A stretch of DNA of 64,000 bases, taken from Poriferisodalis sp965221195 (GTDB lineage Bacteria > Actinomycetota > Acidimicrobiia > Acidimicrobiales > Poriferisodalaceae). Of the stretch, positions 32,921 to 41,062 are shown piece by piece (the stretch's first letter is position 1; the number at the start of each line of letters is the position of its first letter). The position numbers and the translations under genes were made by a program. The notes under the pieces were generated by a model that ran no database searches, was not told the origin of the DNA, and saw only the letters and a list, made by a program, of their open reading frames with translations. Where the stretch lies: assembly GCA_965221195.1 (NCBI GenBank), contig OZ244864.1, forward strand, positions 1,426,001 through 1,490,000, given 5' to 3'.

Positions 32921-33717
32921 GCAGTCCGACGGTGGCGGTGCCCTCTTCCCCGACGCGACGGCGTGTTGGAGCTATGCGCGCAACTGCGCTGTGCTATCGA
33001 GTCCTGATCCGTCAGATCGTCTCGGTGGGCCGTCTTGTGGCACTTGGTGCCTTGGGAGCGATCATGATCCTCGTCGGTTGGATCGTGGGCAACTCATCAC
33101 GTCGCGGAGACGACAGCAGCGCGCAGATCATCTTGGACGGTGCCAGCTACGCCGACGGGTTCGGCTTGATCGTGATTGTGCCCATCGTCTCGCTGGTGTT
33201 TGCGGCCGCTTCGCTCGGCGACGCGCGCGACGACGGCACCTTGGTGTACCTGTGGCTTCGACCCATGGGTCGAGCCCCGCTGGCCGCTGCAGCAGCGTTG
33301 GCCTCTGCCACGGTGTCGCTTCCACTGTGTGTGGTGCCCACGGTGTTAGGCGGCTGGCTTGCGACCGATTTCGTTGCTGGGTCGGGCAGCGTCGCGCTAG
33401 GAGCGTTGGTCGCAGCAGCGCTGGGGACCGTCGCCTATTCGTGTCTCTTTGTGCTGTTCGGATTGTTGTTCCGCAAGGCTGTGCTGTGGGGCATTGCCTA
33501 TGTCTTGTTGTGGGAGGGACTGGGGGTGGGTCTCGGCGACTTCGCTGAGCGACTGTCGTTGCGCGGCTACACCCGCTCGCTGCTGGGGCAGATTGCCGAT
33601 CTGGATCTGGGCTTCACGACGTACGAAGTCGTGTCGGCGGTGATCGTGCTGGCCACAGTCGGAGCAGCCAGCCTGACGTTTTCAGCTGTGCGACTCCGCC
33701 ACATCAACGTGGACTAG
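32917..33717 (+). CDS. ABC transporter permease
   Basis: 266 residues, ABC-2 type with about six membrane segments; residues AAASLGDARDDGTLVYLWLRPMGR are the conserved cytoplasmic loop of this family. ATG start overlaps the upstream stop (ATGA). Last gene of the exporter operon. Substrate unknown. Confidence 0.86.
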   Translation: MSSPTVAVPSSPTRRRVGAMRATALCYRVLIRQIVSVGRLVALGALGAIMILVGWIVGNSSRRGDDSSAQIILDGASYADGFGLIVIVPIVSLVFAAASLGDARDDGTLVYLWLRPMGRAPLAAAAALASATVSLPLCVVPTVLGGWLATDFVAGSGSVALGALVAAALGTVAYSCLFVLFGLLFRKAVLWGIAYVLLWEGLGVGLGDFAERLSLRGYTRSLLGQIADLDLGFTTYEVVSAVIVLATVGAASLTFSAVRLRHINVD

Positions 33718-33740
33718 GTAAAGGTGGCCTAGCGCCAGCA

Positions 33741-33805
33741 CAATATGTCGGCACAATATGTTGGCGCAAAATGCCGACGCAATATGTCGGCACAATATGA
33801 AGATG
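33741..33805 (+). repeat. 13-bp tandem repeat across the glycosyltransferase start
   Basis: Five units like caatatgtcggca run from 33741 into the first codons of the glycosyltransferase gene. Each unit but the third keeps an ATG in the same relative place (the third has aaatgc). Because 13 is not a multiple of three, successive ATGs are in different frames; only some lead into the gene. Confidence 0.85.
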
Positions 33806-34846
33806 CGCTTGGTGATCCAGATCCCTTGTCTGGACGAAGCAGAGACTCTGGGTCAGACCTTGAGCGAGTTGCCGCGCCAAGTAGACGGCTTCAGCGAAGT
33901 GTTGTGGCTGGTGATCGACGACGGCTCTACTGATGGCACGGTCGATGTGGCGCGGGCGCAAGGCGTGGATGCCGTCGTCAGCCTCACACAGAACAAAGGG
34001 CTTGCGGTGGCGTTCGCCAGCGGTCTTGATGCTGCTCTGCGTATGGGTGCCGACGTCATCGTCAACACCGACGGCGACAACCAGTACCACGCTGGCGACA
34101 TCAACCGCCTTGTTGAGCCGATCGTGGCGGGACGAGCCGACTTAGTTATTGGCTCGCGCGACATCCGCAATCACCCCGAATTTTCGCCGCTCAAAAAACG
34201 CCTACAACGACTCGGCTCGTGGACCGTGCGTCAGGCATCTGGCACTGATGTCGCAGATGTCACCTCGGGCTTTCGGGCCTATAGCCGAGAGGCAGCTTTG
34301 GCGGCCAACGTCGTCTCGCGTTTCACCTACACGCTGGAGACGGTGATCCAGGCGGGAAAATCTGACCTCGCTGTTACTGACGTGCCGGTGCGCGTCAACC
34401 CCACGTCCCGCCCGTCGCGGTTGTTTAGATCTAAGCGGCAGTACGTTCGCAGGGCGGCGGGAACGATTGCCCGTGTTTATGCAATGCACGAGCCGTTGCG
34501 GGTGTTTGCCGTTCCGGCTGCGTTGTTCGCAGCAGTCGGGTTGTTTTTGTTTGGACGCTTTGGCTGGTTCTGGGCCACTTCGGGCGGCGCAGGTCATGTG
34601 CAGTCGCTCATCATCGGCGCTGTCGCTTTGCTCGTGGCAATGCAACTGGTGATGCTAGGTGTGCTTGCGGATCTGCTGCGAGCCAACCGCGTCATCGCCG
34701 AGCGGACGCTGCGCCGCATACGGGCCATAGAACTTGATGTAGGCACGTTGGCTGAACATGCTGCCGTAGGAGCATTGCAGACAAGTGACCCAATAGTCCA
34801 AAACCCGAAGCCCTACGACACTGGGACCTACGACACTGGGACCTAA
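33797..34846 (+). CDS. Family 2 glycosyltransferase, polyprenol-phosphate-sugar type
   Basis: 349 residues. GT2 core: RLVIQIPCLDEAETLGQTLSEL, VIDDGSTDGTVDVA, the metal-binding DGDNQYH and LVIGSRDIRNHPEFS. The C-terminal third has two membrane helices (about residues 245-265 and 275-305), as in DPM1/ArnC-like enzymes that load a sugar onto a lipid carrier. Start ATG 33797 is chosen because homology begins at MRLVIQ; it lies inside a tandem repeat, and 33803 is also possible. The C terminus ends in YDTGTYDTGT from a second repeat array. Confidence 0.88.
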   Translation: MKMRLVIQIPCLDEAETLGQTLSELPRQVDGFSEVLWLVIDDGSTDGTVDVARAQGVDAVVSLTQNKGLAVAFASGLDAALRMGADVIVNTDGDNQYHAGDINRLVEPIVAGRADLVIGSRDIRNHPEFSPLKKRLQRLGSWTVRQASGTDVADVTSGFRAYSREAALAANVVSRFTYTLETVIQAGKSDLAVTDVPVRVNPTSRPSRLFRSKRQYVRRAAGTIARVYAMHEPLRVFAVPAALFAAVGLFLFGRFGWFWATSGGAGHVQSLIIGAVALLVAMQLVMLGVLADLLRANRVIAERTLRRIRAIELDVGTLAEHAAVGALQTSDPIVQNPKPYDTGTYDTGT

Positions 34847-34922
34847 GGCACTGGGACCTAAGGCACTGGGACCTAAGGCACTGGGACCTAAGGCACTGGG
34901 ACCTAAGAAGCCCGGGACCTAC
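34811..34922. repeat. 15-bp tandem repeat array at the glycosyltransferase 3' end
   Basis: About six units of cactgggacctaagg and close variants, starting in the last codons of the glycosyltransferase and continuing into the gap before the converging carboxylase gene. Each downstream unit supplies a TAA. No spacers, so not CRISPR. Confidence 0.92.
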
Positions 34923-34973
34923 GACAACAGTGTTAGTGGGCTTGTTACTGGCCTAGTTACTGACTTGGGGGGT

Positions 34974-36737
34974 CTAGGAGATCACCACCACGATGTCGCC
35001 TGCGCCGACCGTGTCGCCTGGCGCGACCTTGATCTCGCTGATCGTTCCCGAGCGGTCTGCGTTGATGCTGTTTTCCATCTTCATGGCTTCGAGCACTACT
35101 AGACCTTCGCCGGTTGAGACCTCTTGACCTACCTCAACTAGCACTTTCACGATCGTTCCTTGCATGGGGACGGTCACTTGCCCGGTGCCCGCACTTGTAG
35201 ATGCTGCGTTTGCTGAGCGCTGCGGTCGTGCAGCGGTTGCTGGTGAGTTGGCAGCAGAGACCGACCCGGGCACCCATGCGCTGACGGAGAATCGCTTGCC
35301 GTCCACTTCCACGACGATGTCTCGTCGCACACGCGGCTCGCCTTCGCCGTCAACGGATCTGTCCGCTGCTGCGTCGGTTGCTCCACCGATCCCGCTCAGG
35401 TCCAGACACTCTTCGACCCATTTCGTGCTGTGGGTGCCAGCCCGAAAATCGTCGGAAGCCATGATCGCTGCGTGCGCAGAGGCCGTTGTCGCAACACCGC
35501 TTATATGGAGCTCGCCGAGCGCGCGTTGCATGCGCGCAATAGCGGTGAGACGGTCCGAGCCCCAGACGACCAGCTTGCCGATGAGATTGTCGTAGTACTG
35601 GCTCACCGTGTCGCCTGCCTCGTAGCCGCCGTCCCAGCGAACGCCGAAGCCGTCGGGCACCTTCAGTGCGCTCACGGTCCCTGGGGAGGGAAGAAAGCGC
35701 CCGCCTGCGGGATCTTCGGCGTTGACACGCACCTCAATGGCGTGACCTGTTGAGGTGATGTCGGACTGGCTGAACGACAGCGGCTCGCCCGCAGCTATCC
35801 GAATCTGTTCGCGTACCAAGTCGATGCCGGTCACCATCTCGGTGACCGGATGCTCTACCTGCAAACGGGTGTTCATCTCGAGGTAGTAGAACTCGCCGTC
35901 CTGATAGAGGAATTCAACAGTCCCTGCGTTCGTGTAATCACAGCCGCGCGCTACCGCCACAGCAGCCTCGCCCATCGCCGTGCGGACATCGTCGTCTAGC
36001 AGCGGGGCAGGGCTCTCCTCGACCAGTTTTTGGTGTCGACGCTGAGCCGAACAGTCACGCTCACCTAACCAGACGGTGTTGCCGTGGTGGTCGGCGATTA
36101 TTTGCATTTCGATGTGGCGCGGCCAAGGGAGGTAGCGCTCCATGTAGCACTCGCCTCGTCCGAAGAAGGCTTCGGCTTCTCGCTGGGCGGAAGACAGTGC
36201 AGCGTCGATCTCCTCGGAACTGCCGACCACTTTCATGCCGCGGCCTCCGCCTCCATAGGCCGCCTTGATCGCAATTGGGTAACCGTGAGCGTCACCGAAT
36301 GCAGCTACGTCGTCGGCTGAGGTGATGACCTCGGTCGTGCCCGGCACGCCTGCTACGCCGGAGCGCTCGGCGGCGAGGCGCGCTGAGATCTTGTCGCCCA
36401 TCACTTCGATGGCCTCCGGCGGCGGCCCCACGAACGCCACGCCCTGCGCGGTGACCGATCGGGCGAAGTCGGCATTTTCGGAATAGAAGCCGTAGCCGGG
36501 ATGAACGGCTTCGGCCCCGCTGCGCTCAATCGCGTCAACTATGGCCGCAGTGTTGAGGTAGCTCTCGGCGGCGGTCTGACCGCCGAGTGCGAAAGCTTCG
36601 TTGGCGAGGCGCACATGCATTGCGTTGCGGTCAAGTTCGCTGTACACGGCGACCGTGCCGATGCCGAGTTCTCGACAGGCACGGATGATGCGGACTGCGA
36701 TCTCACCTCGGTTGGCAATGAGGAGCTTGTTGAACAC
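34974..36737 (-). CDS. Acyl-CoA carboxylase alpha subunit (biotin carboxylase plus biotin carrier)
   Basis: 587 residues. Residues about 1-450 are biotin carboxylase (NRGEIAVRIIRACRELGI; ATP-grasp loop YGGGGRGMKVV; RDCSAQRRHQKLVEESPAP; EMNTRLQVEHPVTE). A Ser/Ala-rich linker follows, then the biotin carrier domain with the modified lysine in LEAMKMENSI. Actinobacterial AccA-type subunit used for acetyl- or propionyl-CoA carboxylation with a separate carboxyltransferase, which is not in the window. Divergent from birA, whose product attaches its biotin; the 122-bp gap 36738-36859 should hold both promoters. Confidence 0.93.
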   Translation of the reverse strand: MFNKLLIANRGEIAVRIIRACRELGIGTVAVYSELDRNAMHVRLANEAFALGGQTAAESYLNTAAIVDAIERSGAEAVHPGYGFYSENADFARSVTAQGVAFVGPPPEAIEVMGDKISARLAAERSGVAGVPGTTEVITSADDVAAFGDAHGYPIAIKAAYGGGGRGMKVVGSSEEIDAALSSAQREAEAFFGRGECYMERYLPWPRHIEMQIIADHHGNTVWLGERDCSAQRRHQKLVEESPAPLLDDDVRTAMGEAAVAVARGCDYTNAGTVEFLYQDGEFYYLEMNTRLQVEHPVTEMVTGIDLVREQIRIAAGEPLSFSQSDITSTGHAIEVRVNAEDPAGGRFLPSPGTVSALKVPDGFGVRWDGGYEAGDTVSQYYDNLIGKLVVWGSDRLTAIARMQRALGELHISGVATTASAHAAIMASDDFRAGTHSTKWVEECLDLSGIGGATDAAADRSVDGEGEPRVRRDIVVEVDGKRFSVSAWVPGSVSAANSPATAARPQRSANAASTSAGTGQVTVPMQGTIVKVLVEVGQEVSTGEGLVVLEAMKMENSINADRSGTISEIKVAPGDTVGAGDIVVVIS

Positions 36738-36859
36738 GGATGCTGTCCTGACTTCATCCGCCGGCAGCGACGGCTGCGCCGGTGCAGAGGCGACCGGCCA
36801 TCGGCAAGTCTGTCGGCTGCCGCCGCGAGTGCCACCGCTACCCTGCGAGCGTGCCTCAG

Positions 36860-37750
36860 ATGAGCGACTTCAGCAACCTTGAGTCGGCTCGTTTCGCATC
36901 GGTCAGTCGCACCAGATTTGTCAGCGTTGAGTGGCATGCAGAGATCGATTCGACGAATACCGAGCTGCTTAAGCGGGCGCGTCGAGGGGCGCCTGAGGGC
37001 TTGGTGCTCATCGCCGATCGTCAGACCGCCGGACGCGGCAGGCGAGGACGGCGCTGGACGGCCCCGCCGGGCACTTCGCTCATGATGTCTGTGCTCTTGC
37101 GTCCACCCCCAAGATCGCTGCCAGCGTCCCGTGCGGCGTTGGTGACGATGGCTGTTGCGCTCGCAGCGAGGGATGCGTGCCATCGCGTCAGCGGGGTGTT
37201 GCCGAGCCTCAAGTGGCCGAATGATCTGGTGACTGCCGGTGCTGGCCCCCAAGACCGCAAGCTGGCGGGCATCTTGGCTGAATCGATCATCACAAACGGG
37301 CATCTCACTGCGCTTGTTGTCGGCATGGGACTCAATACCGGCTGGCCCGCCGTGCCTGCCGAGCTAGCAGACATCGCAACAAGTCTCAACCTTGAGTCTG
37401 GAACGTTGGTGGACAGGACGCTGTTGGCGCATCTGGTGCTTGAAGGGCTGGAAACGCGATACGCGCGTCTGTGCGGCGCTGGTTGCTGTGATGCTGGTTG
37501 TAGTGATGCTGATGCCGCCATGGCAGCGGCATGGCTGCTCGCTGAGGCGCGTCGCAGCTCAGCCACGCTCGGACGGCGCGTGCGTATCTCCTTCGATCAG
37601 ACCTCCAACGGGAGAGCGTTGGAGGGGTTGGCCAGCGATCTTGACACCGAGGGGCGGCTGCTGGTCTGCGACGATGCTGGCAAGATGCACACAGTGTCAG
37701 TCGGTGACGTTGTCCATTTGCGCCACCCTGACATCGCTCAAAGAGCCTGA
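36860..37750 (+). CDS. birA: Biotin-[acetyl-CoA carboxylase] ligase
   Basis: 296 residues, biotin protein ligase without an N-terminal DNA-binding domain. DSTNTELLKRARRGAPEGLV, RQTAGRGRRGRRWTAPPGTSL (biotinyl-AMP loop) and LKWPNDLV are diagnostic. A Cys/Asp/Ala-rich segment (CGAGCCDAGCSDADAA, repeat DNA) interrupts the region before the small C-terminal domain. ATG 36860 is chosen over upstream starts by homology. Neighbouring carboxylase is its expected substrate. Confidence 0.92.
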   Translation: MSDFSNLESARFASVSRTRFVSVEWHAEIDSTNTELLKRARRGAPEGLVLIADRQTAGRGRRGRRWTAPPGTSLMMSVLLRPPPRSLPASRAALVTMAVALAARDACHRVSGVLPSLKWPNDLVTAGAGPQDRKLAGILAESIITNGHLTALVVGMGLNTGWPAVPAELADIATSLNLESGTLVDRTLLAHLVLEGLETRYARLCGAGCCDAGCSDADAAMAAAWLLAEARRSSATLGRRVRISFDQTSNGRALEGLASDLDTEGRLLVCDDAGKMHTVSVGDVVHLRHPDIAQRA

Positions 37751-37795
37751 CATTGCCCGAAGAGCCTGATATCGCCCGAAGAGATTGAGAACACC

Positions 37796-39295
37796 GTGCC
37801 GCTGAGCCTTTCCCTAGACACCTTTCAAGTTGTCACTGATGGTGGTGATACGTCGCCCACAGCCGCCAGCGACCGCCCAGTCCGCAGCGACGCACTCGAG
37901 ACTTTGGGTGCATCGGTGAATTATTTGGCGGCCAGCGGTTTCGACGGCTCAACGGCTACGACAGCGCTGATGGCCGGCATAGCCGAGTCCTCCGACGATG
38001 CCCTGCCGGTGGCCGTCGGGCTGGGTTCAGACGACCTTGCAGCGTCAGACATCCGTAACGCAGCAGCGAATCTCTGGCGTTCGGTGTCGCAGCTCAAATC
38101 GTTGAGGTCGGCACTCGCAGCAGTATCCGCAGACGACCTCGGCGCCGATGTTGCACTCGGCGCAGTCGTTGAGGGCATGCTGCTCGCGTCGTACCGATTT
38201 GACGAGCACAAGAGCGACCAGCCTCAGCCAGAGGCAATTGAACGGATTGTGCTGCTGACGCCTGACGGCACCGACACCGAAACCGTGCTGGGCCGAGCAG
38301 CAGCAGTCGCTGGAGGCATCGCTGTGGCCCGCGATCTTGTCAACCAGCCTGCCGGCGCCCTCACCGCCACTGGCCTCGCTCAAGCAGCGACCTCCGTGAT
38401 CGAAGCCGCAAGCGCCAGCACCGACCCTGCCAAAGGGACGGCATCGGTGGAGGTATGGGACCGCGAACGGCTCCAAGCTGAGCGTTGCGGCGGACTGCTC
38501 GGGGTTAACGCGGGTTCAACAGAACCCCCGGCGCTGATCCGTATGCGCTGGCAGCCAGCCGTTGCGCCAAGAGCGACCGTCCATCTTGTCGGCAAGGGCA
38601 TCACCTTTGACACCGGCGGTCTCAACCTCAAGACCTTCGAAGGCATGGAATGGATGAAGATCGACATGGGGGGTGCCGCTGCAGTCGTGGGGGCCATGAG
38701 CGCCATCGTTCGGCTGGCGCCTGATGTTGCCGTCACCGGCATCTGTTGCTGCACCGACAACCAGCCCGGACCAACGGCCACCAAGCCCGGGGATGTGCTG
38801 CACATTCGCAACGGCAAGACGGTTGAGGTACTCAACACCGATGCCGAAGGTCGGCTTGTTCTCGCCGATGGCCTCTCCCTCGCCGTCGAAGAGAAACCCG
38901 ACTTGGTGGTGGACCTTGCGACGCTGACAGGTGCCTGCATGGTGGCGCTGGGAGACAAGTACGCCGGTCTCATGGGCAACGATGCCGCGGCGATTGAGCG
39001 CACCCAAGCTGCGGCAAGCGCTGCTGGAGAGCTTCTTTGGCATCTCCCGCTGCCACCGGAGTACCGCGAACAACTTGATTCCCCGATAGCCGATCTTCGC
39101 AACATCGGCAAGAACCGTTATGGGGGCGCGCTCCATGCCGGTCTGTTCTTGTCGGAGTTCGTCGGCGACACACCGTGGGTGCATCTCGACATTGCGGGTC
39201 CTGTGCGCACTGATGCCGATGTGGGCGAGCTGTCTGTGGGTGCTTCTGGGTTCGGCGTGCGGACCCTCATCGAGTTGGTCTGCAACTGGCAGTAG
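37796..39295 (+). CDS. pepA: Leucyl aminopeptidase (M17 family)
   Basis: 499 residues; removes N-terminal amino acids with a two-metal site. GKGITFDTGGLNLK (metal Lys and Asp), MKIDMGGAAAV, NTDAEGRLVLADGL (signature with metal Asp/Glu and catalytic Arg) are present. GTG start at 37796. It follows birA on the same strand after a 45-bp gap containing a short duplicated phrase (gcccgaagag). Role: peptide turnover in the cytoplasm. Confidence 0.94.
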   Translation: MPLSLSLDTFQVVTDGGDTSPTAASDRPVRSDALETLGASVNYLAASGFDGSTATTALMAGIAESSDDALPVAVGLGSDDLAASDIRNAAANLWRSVSQLKSLRSALAAVSADDLGADVALGAVVEGMLLASYRFDEHKSDQPQPEAIERIVLLTPDGTDTETVLGRAAAVAGGIAVARDLVNQPAGALTATGLAQAATSVIEAASASTDPAKGTASVEVWDRERLQAERCGGLLGVNAGSTEPPALIRMRWQPAVAPRATVHLVGKGITFDTGGLNLKTFEGMEWMKIDMGGAAAVVGAMSAIVRLAPDVAVTGICCCTDNQPGPTATKPGDVLHIRNGKTVEVLNTDAEGRLVLADGLSLAVEEKPDLVVDLATLTGACMVALGDKYAGLMGNDAAAIERTQAAASAAGELLWHLPLPPEYREQLDSPIADLRNIGKNRYGGALHAGLFLSEFVGDTPWVHLDIAGPVRTDADVGELSVGASGFGVRTLIELVCNWQ

Positions 39296-39321
39296 CTGGG
39301 CCGCGTTCGTGCTGGGGTGCG

Positions 39322-40044
39322 CTACTGCCGGGGCACGCTCTGTGAGGAGTGGGGCCTAACGCAGCGTTTCGCCCACGCCCAAGCAGTTGCCTCGTTGGCG
39401 GCATCGGGCGGCAGTCCCAGCATCACGAGCCGCTCTGCTGCTTCGTGCAGTCCGTTTCCCAGCGTCAGCATGCACGATGCCAGCAGCCTGATCTCACCGA
39501 CGGAGAAGTCGGTCTGTTCATTCGTCTGGGTCCACAGTCCGACTTCTTCTCTCAGCTCGCAGGGCATGCGCGCATAGAGACGACGAGGCACAGGAGGCAG
39601 TCGCCGACGCACCAGCAGCACTGCGTTGTCGTCGAAATGCACCAAGTCGAACATCTGGCATCGGTCAACGGTCCGCATGAAGGTGCTTTGGCGGCCTCCG
39701 CGATGTTGCAGGCCTATCCGTCGAGCGGTGAGTTCGAGATCGAGTTGCAGGTCGAGGTTTGGCCCGAGTTCGTCGAATTCACGTGCGAGCAGCCGCAGCA
39801 GCCATACCGCGCTCGGGCCGAGGATCGTAACCCAGAAACGTTCCACGTAGGCCGAGCGTGGATCGTGCCCACATCGTTGTAGTGCAGGATCGTCCCAAGG
39901 TCGTACCCGCAGGGTGTGCGGTCGCTCATTCGGCCAGATGTTGAGGTCGGATGCGTTTGGCGGCTCGCTGCCACTGCCGACAAGCCGCAGCGCGGGCGGT
40001 GCAGCAGCGCTGGCGTTGCTCTGCAGCGAGGAAGTCTTCGGCAT
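39322..40044 (-). CDS. Conserved-looking protein of unknown function
   Basis: 240 residues from MPKTSSLQS; longer in-frame starts reach 40143 but read through AT-rich, promoter-like DNA. Arg-rich with alternating helical segments (VERFWVTILGPSAVWLLRLLAREFDEL; a C-terminal LPPDAANEATAWAWAKR). No signal peptide, membrane segment or motif I recognise. Codon use matches its neighbours, so a real gene is likely. Convergent with pepA, divergent from the sirtuin gene. Confidence 0.7.
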   Translation of the reverse strand: MPKTSSLQSNASAAAPPALRLVGSGSEPPNASDLNIWPNERPHTLRVRPWDDPALQRCGHDPRSAYVERFWVTILGPSAVWLLRLLAREFDELGPNLDLQLDLELTARRIGLQHRGGRQSTFMRTVDRCQMFDLVHFDDNAVLLVRRRLPPVPRRLYARMPCELREEVGLWTQTNEQTDFSVGEIRLLASCMLTLGNGLHEAAERLVMLGLPPDAANEATAWAWAKRCVRPHSSQSVPRQ

Positions 40045-40099
40045 CTGTTCAGTTCGCACGGGGATCCCCTTCACGGTGGCCGCTTGCGTTCGTCCGCAA

Positions 40100-40200
40100 G
40101 CGTGTTCTTCTACATGTCGAATTGTTATATACCAAAAGTACAACTAAAGTACAGAAAATAATGAAAAATATCTAAAACTTTGTCAAATCTGGCTCTGTGC
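40100..40200. promoter_or_regulatory. AT-rich divergent promoter region, unknown gene / sirtuin
   Basis: A sharply AT-rich stretch in GC-rich surroundings (tgttatataccaaaagtac, aatgaaaaatatctaaaac). Contains a 7-bp direct repeat aaagtac spaced 11 bp, a possible operator pair. Likely promoter region for the sirtuin gene and the divergent unknown gene. Confidence 0.5.
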
Positions 40201-40220
40201 CATCCACCAGACTGTGTGCC

Positions 40221-41018
40221 ATGAACGCAAGAACCCACGCAACCGATGAGATCGACGACGATGTGCGAACGGTGGCCGGATGGATCGACGAGGCTCGTGC
40301 GGTCACCGTGCTGACCGGTGCGGGCATCTCCACCGATTCGGGCATCCCAGACTTTCGTGGCCCCGATGGCGTGTGGACGAAGAACCCTGCAGCTGAGAGG
40401 CAGGCCACGTTGCAGAACTATCTCGCCGATCCCAAGGTGCGCGTGCTTGCTTGGCGGTCACGGATGGATCACCGATCACGGGGCGCAGCACCGAACGACG
40501 GGCATCGGGCCTTGGTGCAACTTGAGCGCCGACGCAAGCTGGTGTCGCTGCTGACTCAAAACGTGGACGGGTTGCATCATGCAGCCGGTTCCGATCCAGA
40601 CAAGATCGTTGAGGTACACGGCACTGTCCGCGAGGTGGTGTGCTTGGAATGCAACTACCGAGACGACATGGGTGTTGTGCTGGATCGGGTGCGGCTCGGT
40701 GAGCAAGACCCGCCGTGCCCCGTCTGCGGCGGGATTCTCAAGAGCGCCACCATCAGCTTCGGCCAGCAGCTGGTGGCACGCGATCTGCTGCGGGCTCAGG
40801 CTGCTGCGGAGAACTGCGATCTGTTGCTGGCTGTGGGGACGACGCTGGCCGTGTACCCCATTGCGGCTGTGGTCCCTGCCGCGAAGTCAGCTGGTGCGCG
40901 CATTGTCATCTTGAATGCGGAGTCAACCGAGATGGACCATCTGGCCGACATGGTGCTGCATGAGTCAATCTCGGTGGCGCTGCCGCAGATCTGCGGCAGC
41001 ACTCAACGCCCTGCGTGA
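40221..41018 (+). CDS. NAD-dependent protein deacylase, sirtuin (Sir2)
   Basis: 265 residues. NAD motif LTGAGISTDSGIPDFRG, TQNVDGLHHAAGS, catalytic His in EVHGTV, zinc Cys pairs CLECN and CPVCGG, and VGTTLAVYPIA. Removes acyl groups from lysines using NAD+, for example controlling acetyl-CoA synthetase. ATG 40221 preferred over 40197 by homology start. A modest class I/III-like sirtuin; specificity not readable. Confidence 0.92.
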   Translation: MNARTHATDEIDDDVRTVAGWIDEARAVTVLTGAGISTDSGIPDFRGPDGVWTKNPAAERQATLQNYLADPKVRVLAWRSRMDHRSRGAAPNDGHRALVQLERRRKLVSLLTQNVDGLHHAAGSDPDKIVEVHGTVREVVCLECNYRDDMGVVLDRVRLGEQDPPCPVCGGILKSATISFGQQLVARDLLRAQAAAENCDLLLAVGTTLAVYPIAAVVPAAKSAGARIVILNAESTEMDHLADMVLHESISVALPQICGSTQRPA

Positions 41019-41062
41019 GGCGTGACCTGTCTCTGATCGTCTCCGCCGCGTAGTCGGCTGCG

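Noticed and set aside
34811..34922. Tandem array considered as a CRISPR remnant
   Set aside because: Units are contiguous with no spacers, there are no cas genes, and the first units are coding sequence of the glycosyltransferase.
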